Shown: piece by piece, positions 34,649 through 43,488 of the stretch | Layout of the letters: every line of letters begins with the position of its first letter | Position numbering within the stretch: the first letter of the stretch is position 1 | From: Psychroflexus sp. MES1-P1E | GTDB lineage: Bacteria; Bacteroidota; Bacteroidia; Flavobacteriales; Flavobacteriaceae | Assembly (NCBI RefSeq): GCF_002836055.1 | Contig: NZ_PJBS01000314.1 | Coordinates: 1-49,055 of the forward strand | Reading direction: 5' to 3' | Length of the DNA stretch: 49,055 nt | Position numbers and translations under genes: made by a program | The notes under the pieces: generated by a model | What the model saw: only the letters and a program-made list of their open reading frames with translations | Told to the model about the DNA's origin: nothing | Database searches by the model: none

Positions 34649-36589
34649 TTAGTCTTTATAAATATCTAAAGGCCATTTATCATTAGAGAAATTAACGTCC
34701 ATCAAGATTTTTGTAGGATCCAGTTCAATGGATTTTATAGGTTTTTCAGTTTCAAACTTATGTGTCCAAGTGTCCCTTCTTTGCCATATTTCCACAGGAA
34801 GACTTTTCATTTTAGTGGACCCGTCTTCAAAAGTGATTTGCATGTGCATAGGCATAGGGATATCGCCCTTATTGGAAACTGTTAGAAAATATGCGCCATC
34901 TTTTTCTGTTAGGGAATCAATTGCTAAATCAATATTTCCTGTGCCATAGAACCAAGCTTTAAAAAACCAAGACAGATTTTCTCCAGCAGCATTTTCCATA
35001 TGATTGAAGAAATCAATAGGTTGTGGGTGTTTGAAGGCCCAGGCTTCAATATAAGATCTGAATGCATAATCAAAACGCTCCTCCCCCAAAATGTATTCTC
35101 TTAACATCACCAATCCCAGTGCTGGCTTGTAATAAGCTATCATTCCTAGGTTTCTAAGATTAGCCATATCTGGATAGGTATCAATTCCTTCTCGATTATC
35201 GCCTAAAAACCAACCGGTTAAACTTCTTGGTTGATTCAGTCGGGTAGGGTATTCCCCATCGTTAAAAGCCTTTGTACTGTAGTAATTAATAAATGTATTA
35301 AACCCTTCGTCCATCCAAGCATAACGTCTTTCGTTACTCCCCACTATCATAGGGAACCAGTTGTGACCAAATTCGTGATCGGTAACTCCCCAAAGACCAC
35401 TGCCTTTACTCTTCCAACTGCAAAAATTAAGGCCAGGATATTCCATACCACCTATATCCGCTGCAACGTTGACAGCTGATGGATAGGGATATTCATACCA
35501 TTTTTCAGAATAGTATTCTATAGATGCTTTGCTATATTCTGTAGACCTAGACCAAGCGTCTTGTCCATCGCTTTCAATAGGATAGACCGAATGGGCTAAA
35601 CCTGTTTTACCACTAGGAAGATTGAATTGAGCTCCGTCCCAAATAAAAGCTTTGGAAGCAGCAAATGCAAAATCTCTGGAATTTTCAATTTCATAATTCC
35701 AAGTCTGAGTGCCACTTTGATTGGCAAACATCCTTGACTCTCCAATTTCTTCAGAAGAAATCAAAGTCACTGTTTCTTGACTCTCCAAAGCTTTTTTATA
35801 TCTATCGTACAAGATAGAAGACATTACATCTTTAGGATTCTGTAATTCCCCCGAGCCAACAACAACATAATTATGAGGTACTGTAATTTCAATGTCAAAA
35901 TCGCCATAATCATAATAAAATTCACCTGCTCCTAGATAAGGTTCTACATTCCAACCTTCAATATCATCAAAGACGGCTACCTGAGGAAACCATTGGGCCA
36001 TAGCGTAGATTTCTCCATTCTCTGTGCTTAGGCGCCCCATTCTATCCATTCCATTTACAGGAACTTCAAATTCAAAATTCATTGAGACCTCAGCAGTTCC
36101 ACCTTTTGCTTTCAAAGGTTTATTGAAGAACACTTGCATACGCGTATCGGTAATAAGATATTTGGTAGAGGTCGATCTCTTTACTTTAGCTTGGAGATTT
36201 GTAATTTTAACCCCACCTAGAGGATCACCATTGTAGCGATTGCCTTCAACAGGGGTAGTTAAGGTTCCTCTAGAATTTTCTGTAAATCTATTTTGTTCTA
36301 GATACATCCAGATGTACTCCAAATTTTCTGGACTGTTATTGGTATAAGTCATCGTCAGCTGACCAGACACAGTATGAGTTTCTGGGTCTAAATTGACTTT
36401 GATATTATAATCGGCTTCATTTTGAAAATAGTCTGGACCAGGTTTACCTGAGGAAGATCGGTATCGGTTACCAGACCTGTCCATAAATTCATCAAAATCG
36501 GATTGATTATTGTCTAGCTGAGCATGAGCTGAAGGCATAGATAAGAATCCAAATCCTATAGCTAAGAAAAGAAAACTGATTTTTTTCAT
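34649..36589 (-). CDS. M1 family zinc metallopeptidase, exported
   Basis: This 646-residue aminopeptidase-type protein has a signal peptide (residues 1-23, ending SAHAQ). Zinc ligands are His405 and His409 (HEFGH) and Glu428 (MDEGF), the M1 spacing. A GxMEN-like segment GGMEYPG (380-386) supplies the substrate N-terminus site. The N-terminal half is the beta-saddle domain. There is no T9SS sorting signal at the C-terminus. It likely trims peptides in the periplasm or at the surface. Confidence 0.93.
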   Translation of the reverse strand: MKKISFLFLAIGFGFLSMPSAHAQLDNNQSDFDEFMDRSGNRYRSSSGKPGPDYFQNEADYNIKVNLDPETHTVSGQLTMTYTNNSPENLEYIWMYLEQNRFTENSRGTLTTPVEGNRYNGDPLGGVKITNLQAKVKRSTSTKYLITDTRMQVFFNKPLKAKGGTAEVSMNFEFEVPVNGMDRMGRLSTENGEIYAMAQWFPQVAVFDDIEGWNVEPYLGAGEFYYDYGDFDIEITVPHNYVVVGSGELQNPKDVMSSILYDRYKKALESQETVTLISSEEIGESRMFANQSGTQTWNYEIENSRDFAFAASKAFIWDGAQFNLPSGKTGLAHSVYPIESDGQDAWSRSTEYSKASIEYYSEKWYEYPYPSAVNVAADIGGMEYPGLNFCSWKSKGSGLWGVTDHEFGHNWFPMIVGSNERRYAWMDEGFNTFINYYSTKAFNDGEYPTRLNQPRSLTGWFLGDNREGIDTYPDMANLRNLGMIAYYKPALGLVMLREYILGEERFDYAFRSYIEAWAFKHPQPIDFFNHMENAAGENLSWFFKAWFYGTGNIDLAIDSLTEKDGAYFLTVSNKGDIPMPMHMQITFEDGSTKMKSLPVEIWQRRDTWTHKFETEKPIKSIELDPTKILMDVNFSNDKWPLDIYKD

Positions 36590-36657
36590 GTATATAAATT
36601 TTATTTGACCCTAAAAATAGGAAAAACCAAGCGTATAAAAGAAGGTCGTCCTCTGAA

Positions 36658-37704
36658 TTATTCTACCTCTAAATAATTTCGCTTGACAAAGTCTAATGCT
36701 GTTTTCAAAATGTGCCCCATCGTTTTGCAACGCTTAAATCTTATATCTTTGGTATAAGCCACCAGTTGATTCCGTAGCATTTTTACATTTCCTTCTGAAG
36801 AGATTCTGTCTTTGATCATACTGCGAATCAACATCCTAAACCGTTTTTCTGAAGTAATAAGGCGTTTAGCAACTTGGGAACGTTCCTCTTTTTGGTATTG
36901 TTTTATAGAGGACTCCTGAAGAAGATCCGAGACCAATTTAACCATGGACCGATTTTCCTTAAAAAAATGAGGTTGGTACACCTTTAGGTTGCCTTCGTAA
37001 TTCTGCTGATCAAAATCTATAGCTCTTATTTTATAATCCACATGATCAAAATCGTGAGTAGGAATCACCACATAATTATAAGAACGCATATCCCCTAAAA
37101 GCCTAATTGTACAGCGTTCATCAAATTTTACAAATTGTTTTGCAATTTCATTCCTAGCCCGATCGCTGCACTTTGGTAACTGCTCCTTGATAAAAACATC
37201 GCCTGGAATACCAACAATATGCTCTTCAATTAAAGTGTCTTTATACACCAAAAAATTGATGCGATTTGGAGACAGTATGTGTTCAAATTCCAACCCGTAT
37301 ATCCTGGAAGCATCTGCTTTCTTGACGTAAAAGTAGGTGAAGTTGTCATTAAGTACATTTCTTATCTTTATTCTAAAGGGCTTTGAGTTTCCAAAGGTGC
37401 AGTAATCAATAGCATCCACATTAAGAAAATCCATATGATCACTTCGACCATCAGAATGTAAGATGAGGTAAACCCGCTTAAGGCTATTGTCTATTTCTTC
37501 TCGTTCGTAATCAGAATAATAGCATCTCACCCACAAGGTATCTTCATCTGCTCTGTCGTATACCACAATCGAACCAGAAAATCTCAACAAGTCATCGTAA
37601 GACACAGGAATCCTTGTATTCCTATTGTAAGTCTGCAAATATCTATTGAGTTGCACGTTGATAGGAAACGTTGGTTTTTTCCTAGACATGAGTCTCTTTT
37701 CCAT
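36658..37704 (-). CDS. Conserved hypothetical protein; possible divergent kinase-like fold
   Basis: This 348-residue soluble protein starts MEKRLMSRKKPTFPINVQLN and has no family I can name. Several features in order resemble a protein/aminoglycoside-kinase-like fold. They are VKKADASR with candidate Lys128/129, a following LEFEHIL helix (Glu139), an EEHIVGIPGD hinge-like turn (about 160), GDMRSYN resembling a catalytic loop with Asp205 and Asn210, and IDFDQQ resembling the metal-binding loop with Asp230. The C-terminal part is basic and helical. The start is supported by a TACCTTTG promoter element just upstream, which excludes the longer frame from 37752. It is divergent from the ABC transporter genes. 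Confidence 0.7.
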   Translation of the reverse strand: MEKRLMSRKKPTFPINVQLNRYLQTYNRNTRIPVSYDDLLRFSGSIVVYDRADEDTLWVRCYYSDYEREEIDNSLKRVYLILHSDGRSDHMDFLNVDAIDYCTFGNSKPFRIKIRNVLNDNFTYFYVKKADASRIYGLEFEHILSPNRINFLVYKDTLIEEHIVGIPGDVFIKEQLPKCSDRARNEIAKQFVKFDERCTIRLLGDMRSYNYVVIPTHDFDHVDYKIRAIDFDQQNYEGNLKVYQPHFFKENRSMVKLVSDLLQESSIKQYQKEERSQVAKRLITSEKRFRMLIRSMIKDRISSEGNVKMLRNQLVAYTKDIRFKRCKTMGHILKTALDFVKRNYLEVE

Positions 37705-37716
37705 GTTCTTTTTTTT

Positions 37717-37742
37717 CAAAGGTAGCAAATTTGCTTTCTCAA
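37717..37742 (-). promoter_or_regulatory. Candidate promoter of the kinase-like hypothetical gene
   Basis: TACCTTTG (37717-37724, minus strand) with a TTG at 37740-37742, 15 bases upstream, resembles the Bacteroidota promoter. Transcription would begin about 6-8 bases before the ATG at 37704. Confidence 0.5.
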
Positions 37743-37790
37743 ATTGTAACAATACTCTATGCTTCTCGTCTTATAATAAATCAATTGACT

Positions 37791-38690
37791 TTGGAAACCA
37801 TACTTCAACTAAAAGGACTAACTAAAAAATTTGGGAGTCTTACAGCCGTTAATAATTTATCCTTCGACATTCAGAAAGGAAACGTTTATGGCATTCTTGG
37901 CCCCAATGGGAGCGGAAAATCTACAACTTTAGGCATAGTATTAAATGTTGTAAACCCTACATCTGGCTCATTTAATTGGTTTGATGGAACTCTCAACACC
38001 CATGAAGCCCTTAAAAAAGTGGGGGCTATTATAGAGAGTCCAAACTTTTATCCAAGCATGAGTGCTGAGGACAACCTTAAATTGGTTTGCAAAATTAAAG
38101 GCATTCATACCTCAAGAATAGACGAGGTATTGGAGACTGTAAATCTTCTGGATCGTAAAAAAGACCATTTTAAAAGTTATTCGTTAGGGATGAAACAGAG
38201 GCTTGCGATAGCTTCTGCTTTGCTGAATGACCCAGAAATTCTTATTCTAGATGAGCCTACCAATGGATTAGACCCACAAGGAATCCATCAAATTCGAGAA
38301 ATCATGAAAAAAATTGCCAGTGAAGGCATGACTATTCTTTTGGCCTCTCACCTGTTGGATGAGGTTGAAAAAGTCTGCACGCATGTGATTGTGATTCGAA
38401 AAGGAGTAAAACTATATTCTGGTCCCGTAGATGAAATGAATGCCACTCATGGTTTTTTTGAATTGAAAAGCGAATCTGACAGTGAACTCAAAGTATTTTT
38501 AGAAAATCATCCTGCTATAGAAAGTTATGAGAAAGGTGAAACAGATATCATTAAAGCGATTCTTTCAAAACCATATAGTGCTCAATTACTAAACCAAGAG
38601 AGTTTTGATAAAGACATCGTTCTCACTCACCTTGTCCAGCGAAAAGAAACCTTGGAGGAACAATTTTTAAAACTCACCAAAGAACAATAA
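37791..38690 (+). CDS. ABC transporter ATP-binding protein
   Basis: This 299-residue ATPase has Walker A GPNGSGKS (37-44), signature YSLGMKQRL, Walker B EILILDEPTNGLDP and the H-loop LLASHLLDEVE. It pairs with the permease 9 bases downstream. The start used is the TTG at 37791 (METILQLKGL when read with Met), which matches family starts. A longer ATG frame from 37731 overlaps the divergent gene and is less likely. The substrate is not known. Confidence 0.9.
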   Translation: METILQLKGLTKKFGSLTAVNNLSFDIQKGNVYGILGPNGSGKSTTLGIVLNVVNPTSGSFNWFDGTLNTHEALKKVGAIIESPNFYPSMSAEDNLKLVCKIKGIHTSRIDEVLETVNLLDRKKDHFKSYSLGMKQRLAIASALLNDPEILILDEPTNGLDPQGIHQIREIMKKIASEGMTILLASHLLDEVEKVCTHVIVIRKGVKLYSGPVDEMNATHGFFELKSESDSELKVFLENHPAIESYEKGETDIIKAILSKPYSAQLLNQESFDKDIVLTHLVQRKETLEEQFLKLTKEQ

Positions 38691-38699
38691 TACACAGTT

Positions 38700-39524
38700 A
38701 TGCTAAGACTACTATCCATTGAATTCCATAAATTAAAAAATAATAAAGCGGCCAAAGTATTGAGTCTTATTTATTTTTTACTCTTTAGTGCTATCGCTTT
38801 ATTTGCTTCTATACGTTTCAATTTTGGTTCTATAGACTTTAGGCTAGCCGACCAAGGGATTTTTAACTTTCCTTACATCTGGCATTTCAACGCCTATTTC
38901 GTGGCTTTTCTAAAGTTGTTTTTAGCTATCGTTATTGTCTCTATGGTCTCTAGCGAATATACCCATAGAACCTTGAAGCAGAATTTAATAGATGGCTTGA
39001 GCAAAAAAGAATTTATCCTTTCGAAGTTTTACGGCGTTGTTGCGTTTGCCTTAGCCTCTACACTTCTCTTGTTTATAGTGAGTCTGACCTTGGGATTAAT
39101 ATTTTCTGACTACGATGAAATCGGAATTATTTTCTCTGACTTAGAGTATATTCTGGCCTATTTTCTCAAACTGGTAGGATTTTTCTCCATGTGTTTATTT
39201 TTTGGCATTCTTCTTAAGCGATCTGCCTTTGCACTAGGGTTTTTATTTTTGATCTGGGTGTTTGAAGGTATTGTTCAGCTTGTAGTCAAGTTTCAGGCAG
39301 AGTCTTTAGATTTTATTCTCAATTTTCTCCCTCTTCAAGCCATGGACAATCTTATTGTAGAACCCTTAACCAAATTAGGAATTGTAAAATCAACGGCAGT
39401 TCAACTAAACTCCGAGTTTACCAAATCCTATGATGTAGAATGGTCTGCCGTTTTAATTGTACTAGGATGGAGTTTCATTTTTATTTATTCCTCTTGGAAA
39501 CTCCTTCAGAAAAGAGATCTTTAA
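38700..39524 (+). CDS. ABC transporter permease (ABC-2 type)
   Basis: This 274-residue protein has about six membrane segments, for example VLSLIYFLLFSAIALFASI near the N-terminus, a long cytoplasmic-loop sequence SEYTHRTLKQNLIDGLSKKE, and the C-terminal VLIVLGWSFIFIYSSW. The layout and the SSEYTxRTLKQ pattern fit ABC-2 type permeases. It works with the ATPase 9 bases upstream. Export of an unknown compound is more likely than import because no binding protein is encoded. Confidence 0.88.
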   Translation: MLRLLSIEFHKLKNNKAAKVLSLIYFLLFSAIALFASIRFNFGSIDFRLADQGIFNFPYIWHFNAYFVAFLKLFLAIVIVSMVSSEYTHRTLKQNLIDGLSKKEFILSKFYGVVAFALASTLLLFIVSLTLGLIFSDYDEIGIIFSDLEYILAYFLKLVGFFSMCLFFGILLKRSAFALGFLFLIWVFEGIVQLVVKFQAESLDFILNFLPLQAMDNLIVEPLTKLGIVKSTAVQLNSEFTKSYDVEWSAVLIVLGWSFIFIYSSWKLLQKRDL

Positions 39525-39526
39525 AT

Positions 39527-39534
39527 TATATTTG
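39527..39534 (+). promoter_or_regulatory. Candidate -7 element of the T9SS cargo gene
   Basis: TATATTTG matches TAnnTTTG, lies just after the permease stop and ends 14 bases before the TTG start at 39549. It gives the secreted protein its own promoter and supports the TTG start. Confidence 0.5.
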
Positions 39535-39548
39535 AGGAAAAACTGAAT

Positions 39549-42140
39549 TTGAATAAAGTCATCTTCTCTATTTTTTTATTGTTCTTCTGGGGAGCTTCAG
39601 CTCAGGGTGAAGCCAATAACTGGTATTTTGGTTCCCAAGCTGGAATTACCTTCAACACCAATCCACCTTCGGCGCTTACTAATGGACAGCTGAGCACTAA
39701 TGAAGGCTGTTCTTCGATTTCCGATGCCAATGGTAATCTATTGATGTATACCGATGGAAGAACGATTTGGAATAGGAATCACCAAATCATGTCCAATGCA
39801 GATTATTTTAATGGCACAGGATTAAAGGGCGATCCATCCAGTACCTCTAGTGGACTTATTGTTCCTCATCCCACAAATCCTGATCTTTATTTTGTCTTTA
39901 CCATCGATGAGCCCCACCATGAAAACGCCAACGCTTATCCTAAACAGGGCCCTGCAAATAGCAATGGAAATTCAATTCCTTTATATACTGATACTGATCA
40001 AGGTGTTCCAGAAACTGATGATGGATTTAATAATGGGTTGAATTATTCAATTGTAGACTTAAGCCTTGGCGGCGGATTGGGAAACGTAATCCCAAGTGAA
40101 AAGAACAAAGAGTTAATCACTTATGATGTTAGTGATTCTGAACAGATAAAATACAAAGCTTCCGAAAAAATTACAGCCGTCAGAGGTCGCGACTGTAACT
40201 CAGTATGGGTAATTACACACTTCAGAAATAAATTTTATGCATTTTTTATCGATCAAGCTGGGATAGATGAGACCCCCATGATTTCAGAAGTCCCTCCTCT
40301 CCTAGAGGTTGATAATTATCGCAGAGCGGCTATAGGTTACTTAAAAGCCTCTCCTCTTGGAGACAAATTACTTATCGCTCATAACACCACGAACTTCAAC
40401 CCCATTGATAGGAATAGCGACTTTGGCGATGGTAATGTCTATATATATGATTTTAATAATTTGGCTGGAACCGTTACAAACCCACTTGAATTGATTGCTG
40501 GAGTGAATGCTTACGGAGTAGAATTTTCCCAAGACGGAACAAAAGTCTATGCCACAGTAGAGGATACATTCAATAAAATTTATCAATGGGATTTAAGTTC
40601 TACGGATATTCCAAGTTCTATCACATCCATCACCAACTTAAGTGTGACTAGGACGGCACTTCAACTAGGACCAGATGGTAAAATTTATCATTCTTTATTA
40701 AGCACTTCTACTTTAGGAGTCATCAATAATCCAAACGAACTTGGTACTGCTAGCAACTATAGCCAAAGCGCCTTTCAAGGAGCGATTTCTCTTAATGGCA
40801 AAATTGCTACTTTCGGACTCCCTCCTTTTATCCAATCGCTTTTCAATAAACGGATTCCTATTGTTGATTCTCCCACAGATGAAGTCATAGAACAAGTCAG
40901 CCTTTGTGACATTTACTCCTATACACTGAGTTGTGACGACATCCCTGGAGCTAGTTATGTCTGGAAGAAGGAAGGCATCACTTTACCCGGGGAAACTGAT
41001 TATTTTTTAGATATAAATATACCTGCAAATTCAAATTTTCCCCTTCAAGAAAATTATAGTCTAGAAGTGGATTTGAATACTGGCGATTGCCCTCTAACAG
41101 GAATAGCTCGAGTCAATTTTAATAAAAGTCCTGAGTACAACGACGCAGAACTCATTGCTTGTAAAGAAGTCCAAGAGGACTTTGCAACTTTTGACTTAAC
41201 TGAAATCAAGACTATTCTCGCTGATGATTCTCAAGTGAACCCTAATGAGATCAACTTGATTTTTTATAGGAACTTTCAAGATGCTGATTTAGAAAATAAC
41301 CCGATACCTACATCTCCTAGCTTTATAAATACGGAAGGATTAGAATCTCTTTTTGCTAAAGTGACCACTTTTGGTATTTGCACCTCTATAGTAGAAGTCG
41401 AGCTGATTATCCAAGAGTTTCCTGATGTTAACTTGGACGATGAGTTGGTTATTTATTGTATTGAAGATTTCCCAAATCCAATTGTCCTCGAGGCTTTAAA
41501 GGGTGATGAAAATTCGTCAAACTATGAGTTTTTATGGTCTACGGGAGAAATATCTCAAAATTTAGGAGTTAACCAAGCTGGGATTTATAGCGTTGAAATA
41601 AAAGGACCGAATTCTAGTTGTTCTGTCTTTAAAACCTTTGAAGTTATCGAGTCCAATATCGCTGTTTTTGAGGTGAATGTAGAAGATTCTTCAAGGGATA
41701 ATAAATTTATTGAAATTACTCTTAATCCTTCTAGTTTAGGTGTTTATGAGTATGCATTAAATGAACCTATTAATTTTCAAGAATCCAATAGATTCGAAAA
41801 CTTGAATCCTGGAATCTACACTATTTTTGTTCGCGATAAATTAGGCTGTGGAGTTTCGCAAAAAACAGTGAGTGTGCTGGGAATTATGAAGTTTTTTACG
41901 CCTAATGGAGATGGCATCAATGATATTTGGAAAATAAGCGGTTTATCCGGAACCCATCAAGAGAATATTCAGCTGGAAGTCTATGACCGCTTCGGCAAAC
42001 TGTTAGCTTCGTTTACGAATCAAGATCGGGGATGGGATGGAACCTACACTGGTCAAAATATGCCCACGGATGACTATTGGTTCCGCATCCAATTTACAGA
42101 TGGTCGGTTGGAAACAGGCCATTTTACCTTAAAGCGCTGA
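39549..42140 (+). CDS. Secreted protein with T9SS type-B (CHU_C) sorting domain
   Basis: This 863-residue protein starts at TTG and has a signal peptide (residues 1-19, GASAQ). Its N-terminal half is rich in Gly/Asn/Thr with a beta-propeller-like pattern (LLMYTDGRTIWN, VYIYDFNNLAGTV, AYGVEFSQDGTKVYATVED, LQLGPDGKIYHSL). Ig-like segments with cysteines follow. The C-terminus (about 780-863) is the gliding-motility-associated type-B sorting signal: FFTPNGDGINDIWKI, YDRFGKLLA, GWDGTYTGQNMPTDDYW. It should be exported by Sec and then by the type IX system to the cell surface. The ligand is unknown. Confidence 0.93.
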   Translation: MNKVIFSIFLLFFWGASAQGEANNWYFGSQAGITFNTNPPSALTNGQLSTNEGCSSISDANGNLLMYTDGRTIWNRNHQIMSNADYFNGTGLKGDPSSTSSGLIVPHPTNPDLYFVFTIDEPHHENANAYPKQGPANSNGNSIPLYTDTDQGVPETDDGFNNGLNYSIVDLSLGGGLGNVIPSEKNKELITYDVSDSEQIKYKASEKITAVRGRDCNSVWVITHFRNKFYAFFIDQAGIDETPMISEVPPLLEVDNYRRAAIGYLKASPLGDKLLIAHNTTNFNPIDRNSDFGDGNVYIYDFNNLAGTVTNPLELIAGVNAYGVEFSQDGTKVYATVEDTFNKIYQWDLSSTDIPSSITSITNLSVTRTALQLGPDGKIYHSLLSTSTLGVINNPNELGTASNYSQSAFQGAISLNGKIATFGLPPFIQSLFNKRIPIVDSPTDEVIEQVSLCDIYSYTLSCDDIPGASYVWKKEGITLPGETDYFLDINIPANSNFPLQENYSLEVDLNTGDCPLTGIARVNFNKSPEYNDAELIACKEVQEDFATFDLTEIKTILADDSQVNPNEINLIFYRNFQDADLENNPIPTSPSFINTEGLESLFAKVTTFGICTSIVEVELIIQEFPDVNLDDELVIYCIEDFPNPIVLEALKGDENSSNYEFLWSTGEISQNLGVNQAGIYSVEIKGPNSSCSVFKTFEVIESNIAVFEVNVEDSSRDNKFIEITLNPSSLGVYEYALNEPINFQESNRFENLNPGIYTIFVRDKLGCGVSQKTVSVLGIMKFFTPNGDGINDIWKISGLSGTHQENIQLEVYDRFGKLLASFTNQDRGWDGTYTGQNMPTDDYWFRIQFTDGRLETGHFTLKR

Positions 42141-42183
42141 CCCGTACATAAAACTAACTTAATCTTTTTTAAACTGAAACCTT

Positions 42184-42879
42184 ATGAAATCTTTACTCAG
42201 CTTTTTAATATTCTTCTTATGTATCTCCAACGCTATAGCTCAGCAAAAAAACTTTATTGATCAACCTTATATAGAAGTTAAAGGGAGCGCCGACACGTTA
42301 GTAAGTCCAGACAGGATTTACTTGGATATTTTAATATCTGAAGACGATACCCATGGAAGAACAAGCGTCGAAAAGCAGGAACAAAAGATGATTTCAGAAT
42401 TAGAAAAACTATCTATTGATATTGAAAAGCAACTTTTTATAACTGATGCTGGGAGTAACTTTAAATCTTATTTTTTGTCTGGTCAGAAAATTCTAAAAAA
42501 TAAGTCCTACAGCCTTTTGGTGTATCAGGCCTCTACTTTAGGTAAGGTCTTAAACGCATTACAAGACATTGAGATTTCTAATATCAACTTAGGAAAAACG
42601 GAACACTCGCAAATTGATCTTATTAAATCACAGATGAAAGCAAAAGCAGTGACTCATGCAAAAGAAGCTGCTGGAGCAATGTCTAAAGCCATAGGGCAAG
42701 ATATTGGTAAGGCGATATATATTTCGGAAACCAACTCCTATACCTATGCTTTACAAGGAAAAGCCTCTGGTGTTCAGATAAGAGGAGCCTCCTCCATAAA
42801 TGAAACCTATTCTCCAAACCTATCTTTTGATCAGATGGAAGTGAAGAGTGAAGTTTTAGTAAGGTTTTCATTACACTAA
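42184..42879 (+). CDS. SIMPL (DUF541) domain protein, exported
   Basis: This 231-residue protein has a signal peptide (1-20, AIAQ) and a SIMPL domain (IEVKGSADTLVSPDRIYLDI to the C-terminus). SIMPL proteins are periplasmic or surface-associated and poorly understood. An odd stretch at residues 189-206, ALQGKASGVQIRGASSIN, resembles the plug motif of SusC/RagA TonB-dependent receptors and is not expected in this family. It is 43 bases after the T9SS cargo gene. Confidence 0.85.
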   Translation: MKSLLSFLIFFLCISNAIAQQKNFIDQPYIEVKGSADTLVSPDRIYLDILISEDDTHGRTSVEKQEQKMISELEKLSIDIEKQLFITDAGSNFKSYFLSGQKILKNKSYSLLVYQASTLGKVLNALQDIEISNINLGKTEHSQIDLIKSQMKAKAVTHAKEAAGAMSKAIGQDIGKAIYISETNSYTYALQGKASGVQIRGASSINETYSPNLSFDQMEVKSEVLVRFSLH

Positions 42880-42952
42880 AGCAGGCCTTACTCATTTTTA
42901 ATATCTTAATAAAAAATGAATTATAAAACCTATCCTTCTTCTACTCCTTTCC

Positions 42953-43366
42953 ATGGTTCTTTTCAGCTGCTCTTCAGAGGATGATAACGCTAAAGCTGAT
43001 TCTAGATTAGAATTCGTCAAAGAGGGCAATTTTAACGATGAAAATAGCTCCCTAGCCAATCGGAATTTGGGTATCAGCAGACAATCTGAGCTTGAAAACA
43101 CCTTTGCAGACAAAGAATCATTCTTAAGTTATTTTGATGAAAATCCAATCAACTTTCAACAATATATACTATTAATAGCTACAGATAAAATTAGGAATAC
43201 CAGCGGGTATTCTATTGAAATTTTATTTGAAAGTGAAAATGAAACTACACTTATCTTCAAGATGCAAAATAATTCTCCTGAAGGTTCTATGGTCACCTTG
43301 CCTCTGTTGATTCCATATCAAGTCAAAAAAATACCAAAAACCAATAAAGAGATTATTTTTCAGTAA
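42953..43366 (+). CDS. Small lipoprotein, start unclear
   Basis: This hypothetical protein of about 137 residues has a lipobox-like LFSCSS at its N-terminus and an acidic, Asn/Ser-rich body. The ATG at 42953 gives only MVLFSC, too short for a signal peptide. Reading upstream in frame gives IIKPILLLLLSMVLFSC, a good lipoprotein signal, but the only ATG there (42916-42918) is in another frame. Either a frameshift separates that ATG from the gene, or an ATT at 42920 is used. It lies after the SIMPL gene and ahead of uvrB. I recognise no family. Confidence 0.6.
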   Translation: MVLFSCSSEDDNAKADSRLEFVKEGNFNDENSSLANRNLGISRQSELENTFADKESFLSYFDENPINFQQYILLIATDKIRNTSGYSIEILFESENETTLIFKMQNNSPEGSMVTLPLLIPYQVKKIPKTNKEIIFQ

Positions 43367-43443
43367 CATAAGGAGTCGAATTGTCACCTATATCTTGAAG
43401 TATATTCACTTGTGAAAGTAATGCCAAAGGACATAAAGAAAGT

Positions 43444-43473
43444 TTGCGATGACTTCCTTTCCAAGTATCTTCG
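43444..43473 (+). promoter_or_regulatory. Candidate uvrB promoter
   Basis: TTG (43444-43446), a 19-base spacer and TATCTTCG (43466-43473) fit the -33/-7 layout, with one mismatch to TAnnTTTG. It would place the start of transcription about ten bases ahead of the uvrB ATG. Confidence 0.5.
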
Positions 43474-43488
43474 CCAAAAATTAACTTT

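Noticed and set aside
37731-37790. Upstream ATG of the ABC ATPase
   Set aside because: It overlaps the divergent gene's promoter; the TTG at 37791 fits family starts better.
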